Part shown: in pieces, positions 1 to 11,799 of the stretch
Numbering within the stretch: the first letter of the stretch is position 1
Layout of the letters: each line of letters opens with the position of its first letter
Assembly: GCF_000230675.1 (NCBI RefSeq)
Contig: NZ_AGIK01000003.1
Span: 228,153-292,152, forward strand
Reading direction: 5' to 3'
Origin: Synechococcus sp. WH 8016
GTDB taxonomy: Bacteria; Cyanobacteriota; Cyanobacteriia; PCC-6307; Cyanobiaceae
Length of the DNA: 64,000 bases
Program-made: the position numbers and the translations under genes
The notes under the pieces: generated by a model
Databases searched by the model: none
Told to the model about the DNA's origin: nothing
Seen by the model: the letters and a program-made list of their open reading frames with translations, nothing else

Positions 1-825
1 ATTTTCATGGGAGCGCAGCGCAATCCTGAGGGGTGCCGCGTGGCCCTCTTTGGCGTGCCCTATGACGGCACCACCTCATTCCGCCCTGGCACCCGCTTTG
101 GCCCAGCCGCGATTCGTGAGGTGAGCACAGGTCTTGAGACCTACTGCCCCCAGCTGGATCGGGACCTCGAAGACATCGCTTACGCCGACATAGGAGCTGT
201 TGAGATTCCCTATGGCGATCCGGAGCCCGTTGTGAATGCCGTGCGCCACGCCACCAGCACAGTGCTAGGTGCAGGGCTGAAACCGCTGATGCTGGGCGGT
301 GAGCATTCCATCAGTTCTGGTGCGGTTGCTGCTGTAGCGGAGCAACACCCCGACCTCGTGCTCGTGCAACTCGATGCCCATGCCGACCTCCGGCATGAGT
401 GGCTTGGAGCCCGTCACAGCCATGCCTGCGCCATGCGCCGCTGTTTGGAGGTGCTTCCCAGCCAACAGCTCATGCAGATTGCAATCCGTAGCGGCACCTG
501 TGATGAGTTCAAAGAACTGCGTCGCAGCGGACGCCTGATCTCCATTCAAGACATCCCGGAGCGAATGAACGCGCTCAGGGGACGGCCGATCTACCTCACA
601 GTGGACCTCGACTGGTTCGACCCGGCTGTGATGCCAGGGACAGGGACCCCAGAACCAGGTGGATTTGTGTGGAACGATTTCGCAGCCGTCATCAACGAGC
701 TAAACAATCACCGCCTCATCGGAGCAGACGTGGTGGAACTCGCTCCTCAACTCGATCCGAGTGGGATTAGTAGCGTTTTGGCGGCCAAAGTCACACGCAG
801 CCTGCTGCTCTTGCTGGCCCAATAA
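1..825 (+). CDS. speB: Agmatinase / ureohydrolase-family protein (5' end probably cut by window)
   Basis: Arginase/agmatinase-fold enzyme, most likely hydrolysing agmatine to putrescine and urea in the cytoplasm. Metal-binding motifs of the family are all visible, numbering from the Met at base 7: GGEHS (97-101), DAHAD (123-127), SHACAMRR (about 138-145) and DLDWFDP (200-206), followed by PGTGTPEPGG. These carry the Asp and His ligands of the two Mn ions. From base 7 the protein is 272 residues; the frame stays open to base 1 (codons for Ile-Phe), so the true N-terminus probably lies outside the window. Arginase or another ureohydrolase activity cannot be excluded from sequence alone. Its product urea would be a substrate for the urease genes found 20 kb away, but no physical linkage implies this. 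Confidence 0.88.
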   Translation: MFMGAQRNPEGCRVALFGVPYDGTTSFRPGTRFGPAAIREVSTGLETYCPQLDRDLEDIAYADIGAVEIPYGDPEPVVNAVRHATSTVLGAGLKPLMLGGEHSISSGAVAAVAEQHPDLVLVQLDAHADLRHEWLGARHSHACAMRRCLEVLPSQQLMQIAIRSGTCDEFKELRRSGRLISIQDIPERMNALRGRPIYLTVDLDWFDPAVMPGTGTPEPGGFVWNDFAAVINELNNHRLIGADVVELAPQLDPSGISSVLAAKVTRSLLLLLAQ

Positions 826-1382
826 GCAACGCAAACCATCGCTCAGGCATTCAATCAACGCCATGAAACATCAAACAACCAAGCATTAAGACTTGGCGTT
901 GATAAGCCCCCTAGCCCTCCAGCCTCAACAAAGAATCCAACACGACCAAAATAAATTTTGAGCCGAATTCATAACCGAACGGTTCGTTCGGAATCCTGAT
1001 CAGACGTTTGCATCGAATCACATAAATCCAACTGACGATCCATGGGGATCAACAGAGGTTCCTGAAGATTGAGCTCGGGAAGTGATGGTGGACGACACGT
1101 CCAGTGGTGACAAAACACCTGGCTCGCCAACTCCGCATGAACGGTCAGTCGTCGCAACCGACACCATCCAGATCCTGTTGCTGCAGGGGGAGTGCAGTGC
1201 ACGCAGGATTGACAACTTGACTGAGTCACATCACGCCTGCAGAAACGCGAGCTCAGACTAAGGACGCTTGCCAAAGCGGACCACAAAACCGCCGCAATCT
1301 GCTGCTTTGCTTCCACTTCCGGGAATCATTCCGATGCAAGAGCAAAGTTGGTTCATAGGATTTGCGTGCTCGCACCTCGGTC
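826..1382. other. Long intergenic stretch, no convincing gene
   Basis: About 550 bases between the agmatinase gene and gcvT. I see no RNA gene and no protein with recognisable family features. A reading frame of about 58 codons on the plus strand (ATG at 1085, stop near 1260) and a Cys-rich 115-codon frame on the minus strand (969-1316) overlap each other; neither has a clear ribosome site or family resemblance. The gcvT promoter must lie near the right end. A cluster of overlapping inverted repeats lies at 973-991. Confidence 0.5.
973..991. repeat. Overlapping short inverted repeats, possible operator
   Basis: AACCG-AA-CGGTT (973-984) is a perfect 5-base inverted repeat with a 2-base spacer; CCGAAC (975-980) and GTTCGG (986-991) form a second one with a 5-base spacer; GAAC-G-GTTC (977-985) a third. 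No T-run follows, so it is not a classical terminator. Dyads like this are typical of dimeric regulator sites, but no known consensus is matched. Confidence 0.3.
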
Positions 1383-2492
1383 ATGGACTTGAACTTCACA
1401 CCGCTCCATGACCTCTGCATCGCGGCCGGAGGTCGCATGGTGTCCTTCGCTGGATGGGAGATGCCCGTTCAGTTTTCAGGGCTCATGGCTGAGCACAAGG
1501 CCGTTCGCAACGGCAGTGGCATGTTTGATATTTCCCACATGGGAGTTCTGCGCATTGAAGGTGCCAATCCCAAAGATGCTTTACAAGAACTCTTCCCGAG
1601 TGATCTGCACCGAATCGGTCCGGGGCAAGCCTGCTATTCGGTGTTGCTGAATGAGCAGGGCGGAATCATTGATGACTTAATCATTTACGACCTAGGACCA
1701 TCGTTGGTAAATGCGAACCACGAAACCTTGCTGGTTGTGATCAATGCAGCTTGCGCAGAAACCGACACAGCCTGGATTCGCCACCATCTTGAGAAAGCTG
1801 ATCTGCAGGTCCTCGACGAAAAGAAGGACGGGGTGTTGGTTGCTCTCCAAGGGCCAACGGCCATCAGCCTGCTGGAGCGATTGAGTGGCAGCGATCTCAG
1901 CGAGCTACCGCGCTTTGGCCACTGCAGTCTCAACATTCACGGGCTGAAAGCTCCGGTTTTCACAGCCCGCACGGGCTACACCGGAGAGGATGGCGTGGAG
2001 CTGCTGCTCAACGCAGACGACGGACGGCAGCTCTGGCAGCAATTGCTTGAGGAGGGCGTGACACCCTGCGGCCTTGGCGCTCGCGACACCCTGCGACTGG
2101 AAGCAGCCATGCATCTTTACGGCCAAGACATGGACGCCGGCACCACCCCCTTTGAGGCGGGCTTGGGGTGGCTGGTGCATCTGGAGATGCCAGCCAGCTT
2201 CATCGGACGGGACGCGCTTGAGCAAGCTGCTGAACAGGGACCGTCCAAGCGTCTGGTGGGCTTGAAGCTGAAGGGGCGGTCGATTGCTCGCCACGATTAC
2301 CCCGTCATCCACAACGGGACGACCGTGGGCGTGGTGACAAGCGGCAGCTGGTCTCCCACCCTCGAAGAGCCCATTGCTCTCGCCTCCGTTCCCCCAGCCC
2401 TCGCCAAACTCGGCACAGAGCTGAGCGTGGAGATCCGTGGACAGCTGCAGCCGGCCACTGTCGTGAAACGCCCGTTCTATCGCCGTTCCTAG
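1383..2492 (+). CDS. gcvT: Aminomethyltransferase, T-protein of the glycine cleavage system
   Basis: Folate-dependent T-protein: takes the aminomethyl group from lipoyl-GcvH, releases ammonia and forms 5,10-methylene-tetrahydrofolate. In photosynthetic cells this handles glycine from photorespiratory glycolate. Visible features in 369 residues: N-terminal MFDISHMG (47-54), GGIIDD (93-98) with the conserved acidic residues near the folate site, RTGYTGEDG (196-204), [10 protein letters not shown] (232-241) and a C-terminal barrel with [13 protein letters not shown]. Length is normal. A TTG at 1362 would add seven residues, but the ATG at 1383 gives the usual N-terminus ahead of the TPLHDLC motif. 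No gcvH or gcvP is nearby. The next gene, aspS, follows after 74 bases on the same strand. Confidence 0.93.
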   Translation: MDLNFTPLHDLCIAAGGRMVSFAGWEMPVQFSGLMAEHKAVRNGSGMFDISHMGVLRIEGANPKDALQELFPSDLHRIGPGQACYSVLLNEQGGIIDDLIIYDLGPSLVNANHETLLVVINAACAETDTAWIRHHLEKADLQVLDEKKDGVLVALQGPTAISLLERLSGSDLSELPRFGHCSLNIHGLKAPVFTARTGYTGEDGVELLLNADDGRQLWQQLLEEGVTPCGLGARDTLRLEAAMHLYGQDMDAGTTPFEAGLGWLVHLEMPASFIGRDALEQAAEQGPSKRLVGLKLKGRSIARHDYPVIHNGTTVGVVTSGSWSPTLEEPIALASVPPALAKLGTELSVEIRGQLQPATVVKRPFYRRS

Positions 2493-2566
2493 TTGGGGCA
2501 CGGGCTCCTGGGCACAGGTCGTGGGCACAGGCTGTGGGACACTCGCCTCTCTCCAGCGAAACTCCC

Positions 2567-4402
2567 ATGCGCAGCAACGGATGCGGCGACCTGCGCGACA
2601 CGCACATCGACGAAACCGTTCAGCTCTGCGGCTGGGTGGATCGTCGCCGCGACCATGGCGGGGTGATTTTTATCGACCTGCGCGACCGCAGCGGCACGGT
2701 TCAAATCACCGTGGATCCCGACCTAGGTGCTGATGCCTTTGCTGTTGCCGAACACTTGCGCAGTGAAACCGTCTTACAAGTCGAGGGCTTGGTTCGGGCC
2801 CGTCCTGGTGAGTCGCTGAATGACCGACTGGCCACCGGTGCGGTGGAGGTTTTAGCGAGCAGCATCCACGTGCTCAACAGGGTGAAGGGCACGTTGCCCT
2901 TTCCTGTGTCTGTGCATGACGAGGAAAACACGCGCGAAGAACTGCGCCTCCGCCACCGCTTCTTAGATCTGCGCCGCAAGCGCATGAACGACAACCTGCG
3001 CTTGCGTGCCCAAACGATCCAAACGGCACGCCGATTCCTTGAAGACGAAGGGTTTATCGAAGTGGAAACTCCGGTGCTGACCCGCTCAACCCCAGAGGGC
3101 GCCAGGGATTACATCCTTCCAAGTCGCGTCTGCGGTGGTGAATGGTTCGCACTCCCCCAGTCCCCGCAGTTGTTTAAGCAGTTGCTGATGGTGGGCGGCA
3201 TTGAGCGGTACTACCAAGTGGCTCGCTGCTTCCGCGATGAGGACCTACGGGCAGATCGGCAACCTGAGTTCACGCAACTGGACATGGAGATGAGCTTCAT
3301 GGGCCAGGAAGAGATCCTCGCGCTCAACGAGCGTCTGATTGCCGCCATTTGGAAAACGGTCAAAGGGATTGATCTGCCTCTGCCCTTTCCACGCCTGACT
3401 TGGCACGAGGCGATGGAGCGCTACGGCACGGATCGCCCCGACACCCGATACGGCATGGAGCTCACCAATGTGAGCGACATCGTGAAAGACATGGGCTTCA
3501 AGGTGTTCAGTGGAGCCGTGAAGTCCGGCGGCTCCGTGAAGTGCATTGCGGTTGCCGGAGGCAATGACGCTGTGTCCAATGTGCGGATCAAACCCGGTGG
3601 TGATGTGTTCAGCGAAGCCCAAGCGGCAGGAGCCGGTGGCTTGGCCTTCATCCGGGTGCGAGAGGGCGGCGAAATCGACACCATCGGCGCCATCAAAGAC
3701 AACCTCTCAGACGAGCAAAAACAAACCCTGCTGCAGCGCACCGGGGCTGAGCCCGGAACCCTGCTGCTCTTTGGCGCTGGAGACACCGCGACGGTGAACA
3801 AAGCTCTCGACCGCGTGCGCCAGTATCTCGCCAAAGAGATGGGGCTCGTGAAGCCCGATAGGGAGAACGATCAGTGGAATTTTCTCTGGGTCGTCGATTT
3901 CCCGATGTTCGAATTCAACAAGGACGAAAATCGGCTTGAAGCCCTGCACCATCCCTTCTGCGCCCCAAACACCACCGACCTGGGCGATAACGCTGAAGAT
4001 TGGGGAAAAAACCTCCCCACCGCACGAGCTCAGGCCTACGACCTGGTTCTCAACGGCCTGGAACTAGGAGGGGGCTCCCTGCGCATCCACGACTCCGCCC
4101 TGCAACGTGAAGTCCTGAACAGCATTGGGCTTGCTCCGGAGGAGGCCCAAGAGCAGTTCGGATTCTTGGTTGATGCCCTCGACATGGGCGCACCTCCCCA
4201 CGGTGGACTGGCGTTTGGTGTGGACCGCATGGTGATGTTGCTCGCGGGAGAGGACTCCATCCGCGACACGATTGCGTTCCCGAAAACCCAGCAGGCCCGT
4301 TGCCTCATGACGGCAGCGCCGGCAGGGGTCTCCGGGCAGCAGCTCGAGGATCTGCATGTCGCGAGCACCTGGGTAGATCCCGTGACAGAGAACACTGACT
4401 AG
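2567..4402 (+). CDS. aspS: Aspartyl-tRNA synthetase
   Basis: Class IIb aminoacyl-tRNA synthetase charging tRNA-Asp; in organisms lacking AsnRS it may also charge tRNA-Asn, which sequence here cannot settle. The 611-residue protein has the N-terminal OB-fold anticodon-binding domain ([11 protein letters not shown] and IDLRDRSG, about residues 20-45), motif 2 with FRDED (about 222-226) followed by the QPEFTQLD stretch, the bacterial GAD-type insertion in the middle, and motif 3 GGLAFGVDR (546-554). I chose the ATG at 2567, which gives [10 protein letters not shown]; a GTG at 2534 would add 11 residues with no conserved content. A group 2 sigma factor gene lies downstream on the same strand. Confidence 0.95.
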   Translation: MRSNGCGDLRDTHIDETVQLCGWVDRRRDHGGVIFIDLRDRSGTVQITVDPDLGADAFAVAEHLRSETVLQVEGLVRARPGESLNDRLATGAVEVLASSIHVLNRVKGTLPFPVSVHDEENTREELRLRHRFLDLRRKRMNDNLRLRAQTIQTARRFLEDEGFIEVETPVLTRSTPEGARDYILPSRVCGGEWFALPQSPQLFKQLLMVGGIERYYQVARCFRDEDLRADRQPEFTQLDMEMSFMGQEEILALNERLIAAIWKTVKGIDLPLPFPRLTWHEAMERYGTDRPDTRYGMELTNVSDIVKDMGFKVFSGAVKSGGSVKCIAVAGGNDAVSNVRIKPGGDVFSEAQAAGAGGLAFIRVREGGEIDTIGAIKDNLSDEQKQTLLQRTGAEPGTLLLFGAGDTATVNKALDRVRQYLAKEMGLVKPDRENDQWNFLWVVDFPMFEFNKDENRLEALHHPFCAPNTTDLGDNAEDWGKNLPTARAQAYDLVLNGLELGGGSLRIHDSALQREVLNSIGLAPEEAQEQFGFLVDALDMGAPPHGGLAFGVDRMVMLLAGEDSIRDTIAFPKTQQARCLMTAAPAGVSGQQLEDLHVASTWVDPVTENTD

Positions 4403-4421
4403 TCGGAGCGCAAAACCCGAA

Positions 4422-4439
4422 CAGAAACCGACGTTTCTG
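4422..4439 (+). terminator. Small hairpin after aspS, weak terminator candidate
   Basis: CAGAAAC-CGAC-GTTTCTG is a perfect 7-base stem with a 4-base loop, located between aspS and the sigma factor gene. There is no T-run after it, so it may be only a processing or weak pause structure. Confidence 0.25.
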
Positions 4440-4495
4440 CAGACCAACTGGCTTAAACCGAGACCCTTGAGACATCTCATCGAATTCTCAGTCCT

Positions 4496-5626
4496 TTGTC
4501 CGCCAGCTCCTCATCGACGGGATCCACCCCGATCCGCTGGAGCGGCGGCAACGACCTGTTGCGTCTCTACTTGCAGGACATCGGTCGGGTGGACCTGCTC
4601 ACCGCTGAAGACGAGGTGGTGTTGTCGCGCCTCGTGCAGCAATACGAGCGCCTAAAGCGCGAAGAACGTCAATTCGCCGAAGATCATCCGGCAATCGAAC
4701 GGTTGCTATGCCTTGAGGAACTGCAGTTGAGAGAGGCGAACCATCTCTCTCACTGGCCCACAAGACAGGAATGGGCACGGGCTGCCGAGATGCCCTTGCA
4801 AGAGCTGAACCTGGCCCTCACCGAGGGCTATCAAACCTGGGCGGATCTGATCACCTCCGACAGCCGTGACCTGCAACGGCGTCTGCGTGAGGGGCGGAAG
4901 GCCCGTGACCGGATGATCCAGGCCAATTTGCGCTTGGTGGTGGCCGTAGCGAAGAAGTACCAGCACCGAGGCATGGAGCTGCTGGATCTCGTCCAGGAAG
5001 GCACGTTGGGGCTGGAACGGGCGGTCGAAAAGTTCGATTCCACCCGAGGCTTTCGCTTCAGTACCTACTCCTACTGGTGGATTCGCCAAGGCATCACCAG
5101 GGCGATCGCCACCCAAAGCCGCACCATCCGCCTCCCCGTCCACATCACCGAAAAGCTCAACCGCATCAAACGGGTGCAGCAAGAAATTGCCAGCACGGAG
5201 GGGCGCACCGCTTCGGTGACAGACCTAGCGAGGGAGCTCAGCGTCAGCGAAGACACCGTGCGTCAAACCCTGGCTCGCGTCCCCCGTTCCGTCTCCCTGG
5301 AAACCAAGGTGGGCCGGGATCAAGACACCCAGCTTGGAGAGCTCCTCGAAGACGAGCACGCCACACCAGAGCAGACCCTCACCCGTGATGCACTCCACGA
5401 CGATCTCGAACACCTGCTGGATGAGCTCACCCCGAGGGAAGCCACCGTGATTCGCTGTCGCTTTGGACTTGAAGACGACACTCCCCGAACCCTCGCTCAA
5501 ATCGGCGAAGACATGAACCTCTCCCGCGAGAGGGTGCGTCAGATCGAAACCCGAGCCCTTTTGAAGCTGCGCCAACCCCAGCGCCGCAGCAAGGTGCGCG
5601 ATTACATCCAAGCCCTGGATTCCTAA
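4496..5626 (+). CDS. RNA polymerase sigma factor, sigma-70 group 2 type
   Basis: RpoD-family sigma factor of 376 residues without the long acidic region 1.1 of a primary sigma, hence a group 2 (non-essential, condition-dependent) factor. Region 1.2 is visible at about 20-48 (LYLQDIGRVDLLTAEDE), region 2 core and -10 recognition at 137-205 (NLRLVVAVAKKYQ, DLVQEGTLGLERAVEKFD, STYSYWWIRQGITRAI), region 3 at about 215-290, and the region 4 helix-turn-helix at about 333-360 (AQIGEDMNLSRERVRQIETRA). No ATG fits: the best start is TTG at 4496; the frame is open upstream to a stop at 4454, so ATT at 4484 is a less likely alternative. It sits between aspS and a Dps gene. It is clearly distinct from the second sigma gene at 49711. 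Which stress it serves cannot be told. Confidence 0.9.
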   Translation: MSASSSSTGSTPIRWSGGNDLLRLYLQDIGRVDLLTAEDEVVLSRLVQQYERLKREERQFAEDHPAIERLLCLEELQLREANHLSHWPTRQEWARAAEMPLQELNLALTEGYQTWADLITSDSRDLQRRLREGRKARDRMIQANLRLVVAVAKKYQHRGMELLDLVQEGTLGLERAVEKFDSTRGFRFSTYSYWWIRQGITRAIATQSRTIRLPVHITEKLNRIKRVQQEIASTEGRTASVTDLARELSVSEDTVRQTLARVPRSVSLETKVGRDQDTQLGELLEDEHATPEQTLTRDALHDDLEHLLDELTPREATVIRCRFGLEDDTPRTLAQIGEDMNLSRERVRQIETRALLKLRQPQRRSKVRDYIQALDS

Positions 5627-5656
5627 ACCAACCAGCCGTTTCCACTCTCACCAACC

Positions 5657-6139
5657 ATGGCTCGTCACTCCGCCATCGACATCGGCATCACCAGCGCACA
5701 ACGGGAAGAAATCGCGGCTGCACTCAGCCGCCTGCTGGCAGATACCTACGTGCTGTACGGCAAAACCCACGGCTTCCATTGGAACGTGACCGGGCCGATG
5801 TTCAACACATTGCACCTGATGTTCATGAACCAATACACCGAGCTGTGGAACGCCCTCGACGTCATCGCTGAACGCATTCGCGCCCTCGGCGTTTTGGCTC
5901 CCCATGGCGGATCCACCCTGGCCGGCTTGGCCTCGATCCCAGAAGCAGAGCAACAACCTGCAGCCCTCGACATGGTGCGTGAGCTGGTGGCTGGCCATGA
6001 GGCCGTGGCCCGCACAGCACGAAGCATCTTTCCGCTGGCAGAGGCTGCTAACGACGAACCGACTGCTGACCTGCTCACCCAACGGCTTCAGATCCACGAA
6101 AAAACAGCCTGGATGCTGCGCAGCCTGCTGGAAAACTAA
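5657..6139 (+). CDS. dps: Dps-family ferritin-like DNA-protection protein
   Basis: Small four-helix ferritin-like protein (160 residues) that forms dodecamers, oxidises Fe(II) with peroxide and stores ferric iron, protecting DNA. The inter-subunit ferroxidase ligands fit the Dps pattern and spacing: H41, H53, D68 and E72, in [16 protein letters not shown] and [11 protein letters not shown]. Length is normal. It starts 30 bases after the sigma factor gene on the same strand, so the two may be co-transcribed, which would suit a stress role for both. The stop codon is only three bases from the stop of the convergent dehydrogenase gene. DNA binding itself would need a basic tail, which is not striking here. 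Confidence 0.9.
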   Translation: MARHSAIDIGITSAQREEIAAALSRLLADTYVLYGKTHGFHWNVTGPMFNTLHLMFMNQYTELWNALDVIAERIRALGVLAPHGGSTLAGLASIPEAEQQPAALDMVRELVAGHEAVARTARSIFPLAEAANDEPTADLLTQRLQIHEKTAWMLRSLLEN

Positions 6140-6142
6140 GCA

Positions 6143-6877
6143 TCACTCCAGGCTGGAGTTGACCGCAAGCTCAAAGGGAACCGCCCGATTGGGAAGTTTC
6201 AAGAGTTCAGCACTCATCGAAGCGATGTCCTCGGGCTGCGTCATCGCTTCGGCTTCCATCGCCTGCGTTGGCCAGCGATCGCTCGAACCGCTGCGCACAG
6301 CAGCCGCCATATCCGTATTCACCCAGCCAGGACAAATCGCCGTCACCCGAATTCCTGCAGCCCAGCCCTCATTGCGCATGGTTTGGCAGAGACCAAGCAG
6401 GGCAAATTTGCTGGCGCTGTAGGCCGCCAGGCGACCCTTGCTGCGCTTCCCACTCATGGAAACCAAAACCTGGATGCGACCTTCTCCATGGGATGCCAAC
6501 TGCGGCCAGGCAGCGCGCGTCAACCACCACGGTCCCATCAAATTCACATTGATGGTGTGGGCGATTTCATGCTCTTCGCTCGGCTCAAACAGAAGCGGCA
6601 CACGGCTGAAGATCCCAGCGCTATGGATCACGCTGTCGAAGCCACCAAAATGCTCGACGGTGGAATCAACCCAAGCCTGGGCCGCCGCTGGGTCCTCAGC
6701 CGCATAGGGCTGAAGCAAGACCCGTTCACTCCCAACCAAATCAGGGTCAAGGGAGGTCTGTCTCAACGCTTCCAAATCGCGAAGCCCAAGGCTGAGGCGA
6801 TGGCCGTCAGCAAGAGCGCGTTCAGCGACCGCTCGACCGATCCCACGACTTGCACCACTAATCAGGAGAGTGCGCAC
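6143..6877 (-). CDS. Short-chain dehydrogenase/reductase, substrate unknown
   Basis: Classical SDR of 244 residues with a Rossmann fold binding NAD(P). The cofactor glycine motif SGASRGIG is at 7-14, the structural HSAG at about 85-88, and the catalytic tetrad is readable as N112, S140, Y153 and K157 (VSMSGK and YSASK); spacing of 13 between Ser and Tyr is normal. The late PGWVNTDM motif is also typical. A basic Arg at position 11 of the glycine motif would favour NADP. The substrate cannot be predicted. It faces dps tail to tail (3-base gap) and is divergent from pyrG with 53 bases between starts. Confidence 0.85.
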   Translation of the reverse strand: MRTLLISGASRGIGRAVAERALADGHRLSLGLRDLEALRQTSLDPDLVGSERVLLQPYAAEDPAAAQAWVDSTVEHFGGFDSVIHSAGIFSRVPLLFEPSEEHEIAHTINVNLMGPWWLTRAAWPQLASHGEGRIQVLVSMSGKRSKGRLAAYSASKFALLGLCQTMRNEGWAAGIRVTAICPGWVNTDMAAAVRSGSSDRWPTQAMEAEAMTQPEDIASMSAELLKLPNRAVPFELAVNSSLE

Positions 6878-6912
6878 GGCTACACGGGTGAAGGTCTACA
6901 GCGGTAAATTGA

Positions 6913-9209
<2,297 letters not shown>

Positions 9210-9225
9210 CGATCTCTCATCCCAG

Positions 9226-9753
9226 TCAAAGCTTCACAGCATCCTGTTGACGCGTCTCCGCTTTCCAAACTCGCCAGCGCAACTCCACGCCCTCAGGCAG
9301 ATCCACCACTACCGGCCAAGAGGCGTTGTAGGGAATCAAATAGGGCTGCTTGCCGAGGGACAAAAAGGATTTGCCTTGGGCCTGTTCCGACGTGCAAGCC
9401 ATGCGCGTACTCAGCACAAGCACTGGCCCACTCACTTCAAACAGGGCCTTCCCAGAAGCTTTAGGCAGTCGCTGCATCGATAAAGACGGCCCCGACAAGC
9501 GCTTGACATTGCAATCAACCTCCACCTCCTTTCCCACGATCAACTGAATGCGCCAATCGAGTGGATGGGGCGAAATCATGGCGTCGTCACTCTTCGGCAG
9601 CAGGCCCGAGGGCTGAATCAGCCAACGCTTGAGGCCTTGCTTGGGTGCTGGATAACCACTCAGGTCAAGACGGGGAATCGCCACAGCAGGAGCTGAAGCA
9701 GCCACCATCAGCAGCGGCAGTGCCAGCCTCAAGAATCCCAGACCCATGGTCAT
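9226..9753 (-). CDS. eco: Ecotin-family periplasmic serine protease inhibitor
   Basis: 175-residue protein resembling E. coli ecotin, a periplasmic dimer that inhibits chymotrypsin-fold serine proteases. From the chosen ATG at 9753 there is a signal peptide (hydrophobic [18 protein letters not shown]). Ecotin landmarks follow: [24 protein letters not shown], the reactive loop STRMAC, a [16 protein letters not shown] block and the C-terminal WRVWKAE. The two cysteines of the disulfide that supports the loop are kept (C81 and C120). Aligned to E. coli (S-T-M-M-A-C), the P1 position is Arg (R117) instead of Met, suggesting preference for trypsin-like enzymes; this is inference. The frame extends 32 codons upstream into queC, which I reject. 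It lies opposite to queE and queC and only 25 bases separate its start from that of queC. Confidence 0.88.
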   Translation of the reverse strand: MTMGLGFLRLALPLLMVAASAPAVAIPRLDLSGYPAPKQGLKRWLIQPSGLLPKSDDAMISPHPLDWRIQLIVGKEVEVDCNVKRLSGPSLSMQRLPKASGKALFEVSGPVLVLSTRMACTSEQAQGKSFLSLGKQPYLIPYNASWPVVVDLPEGVELRWRVWKAETRQQDAVKL

Positions 9754-9778
9754 ACCCACACGGCAACAGAATGCAAGC

Positions 9779-10459
9779 ATGACCGATTCCACCGCGATTG
9801 CCCTGCTCTCGGGAGGGCTCGATTCCGCAACGGCCGCGGCACTCGCCATGAAGGCAGGCTTCCGCGTGATTGGCCTCTCCTTTGATTACGGCCAACGCCA
9901 TCGGCGTGAACTGGATGCTGCCGTAGACATCGCTAACGCCCTCAATCTGGCTGAACACCACACGATCAAGGTGGATTTGGCGATGTGGGGAGGCTCCTCG
10001 CTCACCGATCACGCCCAAACCCTTCCTACAAACGGCGTTGAGCCAGGCATCATCCCGAGCACCTATGTGCCAGGGCGCAACACCGTGTTCATTGCAATCG
10101 GCCTCAGCCTCGCCGAAGCGCGGGGTGCCGATCAACTGGTGCTGGGCGTCAATGCCGTGGACTACTCGGGCTATCCAGACTGCCGGCCGGATTATTTAAA
10201 GGCCTTCCAAGATCTTGCAGACCTCAGCAGCCGCGCTGGACGAGAAGGCCATGGTCCAAAGCTATGGGCACCACTTGTGGAGTGGAGTAAACAGCAAATT
10301 GCAGAAGAAGCACTACATCTAGGGGTTCCCATCGAACGCACCTGGAGTTGCTATAGCGGCGAAGACGTGCCCTGTGGTGTCTGCGACAGCTGCCGAATCC
10401 GTGATGAAGCACTGCTCGCCGCCGGACGGCCGGACCTGTGCAGCCCAGGCCGTCCATGA
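9779..10459 (+). CDS. queC: 7-cyano-7-deazaguanine (preQ0) synthase
   Basis: ATP-dependent enzyme converting 7-carboxy-7-deazaguanine plus ammonia to preQ0, the step after QueE. The 226-residue protein has the PP-loop SGGLDS (11-16), [14 protein letters not shown] (32-45), the PGRN motif (98-101) and the zinc site C191, C199, C202, C205 in the [15 protein letters not shown] stretch. I chose ATG at 9779; an ATG-like start at 9746 would add 11 residues and overlap the ecotin start region. The stop overlaps the pabB start by four bases (ATGA), so queC is the head of a queC-pabB-pabC run. Confidence 0.95.
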   Translation: MTDSTAIALLSGGLDSATAAALAMKAGFRVIGLSFDYGQRHRRELDAAVDIANALNLAEHHTIKVDLAMWGGSSLTDHAQTLPTNGVEPGIIPSTYVPGRNTVFIAIGLSLAEARGADQLVLGVNAVDYSGYPDCRPDYLKAFQDLADLSSRAGREGHGPKLWAPLVEWSKQQIAEEALHLGVPIERTWSCYSGEDVPCGVCDSCRIRDEALLAAGRPDLCSPGRP

Positions 10460-11799
10460 CCTCCAATCACGCCGGCACCCAGAAGCTGATTCGCAGCAGC
10501 CATCCCTGGATCGAACCTGATTCCGTGGCCAAAGCGCTCGCCCAAGAGCACGGAGACGCTGGCTTGATTTGGCTGGACGGGGATGCCAGCGACTTGGGCC
10601 GTTGGCTCACCCTGGCCGCTGACCCTCTCGAGCAACTCTGTTGCCGGGGGTTACCAGGAGAGGTTGGTTCCACCAATCCATTTGAGGCTCTGCGCTCGCT
10701 CAATCCTGGGCACTGGACGGGCTGGCTGAGTTACGACGCTGCCGCCTGGCTCGAACCCACAAACGCTTGGCGAAGCGATGCCATGGCCAGCCTTTGGATC
10801 GGTCGCCACGACCCCGTTCTGCGCTTTGACCTCCAACAACAGGAGGTTTGGATTGAGGGGCTTGATGCCAAGCGCCATGCCGCGATGGAGCGCTGGATTC
10901 TGGGACTGCGTGAACGATTCAAACAACACCCTGACGCACACCGCAGCCCCAACCCGCTCCATACAGCGTGGATACGCCACTGCGACAGAAAGGCCTATGC
11001 CAAGGGCGTTGAGCGAATCCGTGAACTGATCGCGATGGGCGATCTCTTTCAAGCCAATCTCACCAGCTGCACCAGCACAACCTTGCGAGAGCCGATCAAC
11101 AATTTGGAGCTCTTTCTGCGCTTGCGTCGAACCTGTCCCGCACCCTTTGCAGGTCTCGTCGTTGCCAGCGGTGAGGCCGATGGCGAAGCACTCCTGTCCA
11201 CATCACCGGAACGCTTCATGGAAGTGCTGCCCAACGGTGCTGTTCAAACGAGACCCATCAAAGGAACACGCCCTCGGGACTCCGATCCACAACAGGATGC
11301 CGACCAAGCCGCTGAATTGGTTTGCAGCGAAAAGGACCGTGCCGAAAACGTGATGATTGTCGATTTGCTGCGCAATGACCTTGGCCGGGTCTGCGTGCCT
11401 GGCAGCGTCGATGTCCCTCAACTGGTCAAGCTCGAAAGCTATGCCCGAGTCCACCACCTCACCTCGGTCGTCAAAGGCCAACTCCGAGACGGGCTGACCT
11501 GGGTGGATCTCCTAGAGGCGAGCTGGCCAGGTGGTTCGATTAGTGGTGCACCAAAACTGAGGGCATGCCAAAGACTTCAAGAACTAGAACCCAAAGGTCG
11601 AGGTCCTTACTGCGGTTCTTTGCTAACGCTGAACTGGGATGGGCGTTTTGACAGCAATATTTTGATTCGCACCGTTCTGCGCAAAGACAACGAGCTTCGG
11701 GTGCATGCAGGCTGCGGAATCGTTGCCGACTCGGATCCTCAAGCAGAAGCCGATGAACTGGACTGGAAACTGCTACCACTGTTAGAGGCACTGGAGTGA
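10456..11799 (+). CDS. pabB: Aminodeoxychorismate synthase component I / chorismate-binding enzyme
   Basis: Chorismate-utilising enzyme of the TrpE/PabB/MenF fold, 447 residues. It most likely makes 4-amino-4-deoxychorismate for folate, because the next gene is the matching lyase. The motif RPIKGTRPR (266-274, with K269 as the PabB-type lysine), [16 protein letters not shown] and the C-terminal GSISGAPK and [10 protein letters not shown] blocks are all present. The N-terminal part is more divergent, as usual. The ATG at 10456 overlaps the queC stop by four bases; a GTG at 10438 is a weaker choice. The glutaminase partner PabA is not in the window. Its stop overlaps pabC by four bases. Confidence 0.88.
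   Translation: MTSNHAGTQKLIRSSHPWIEPDSVAKALAQEHGDAGLIWLDGDASDLGRWLTLAADPLEQLCCRGLPGEVGSTNPFEALRSLNPGHWTGWLSYDAAAWLEPTNAWRSDAMASLWIGRHDPVLRFDLQQQEVWIEGLDAKRHAAMERWILGLRERFKQHPDAHRSPNPLHTAWIRHCDRKAYAKGVERIRELIAMGDLFQANLTSCTSTTLREPINNLELFLRLRRTCPAPFAGLVVASGEADGEALLSTSPERFMEVLPNGAVQTRPIKGTRPRDSDPQQDADQAAELVCSEKDRAENVMIVDLLRNDLGRVCVPGSVDVPQLVKLESYARVHHLTSVVKGQLRDGLTWVDLLEASWPGGSISGAPKLRACQRLQELEPKGRGPYCGSLLTLNWDGRFDSNILIRTVLRKDNELRVHAGCGIVADSDPQAEADELDWKLLPLLEALE

Noticed and set aside
1085..1260. 58-codon frame on the plus strand (MVDDTSSGDKTPG...)
   Set aside because: Reads somewhat protein-like but has no ribosome site and no recognisable relative, so I kept it only as a note in the intergenic entry.
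969..1316. 115-codon Cys-rich frame on the minus strand before gcvT
   Set aside because: Composition is unlike a normal protein (many Cys, Ser, Arg in odd order), no ribosome site, overlaps another frame and a dyad element; no family resemblance.
9754..9849. 32-residue extension of the ecotin gene into queC
   Set aside because: The signal peptide begins at the later Met residues and the extension is antisense to the queC P-loop coding region.
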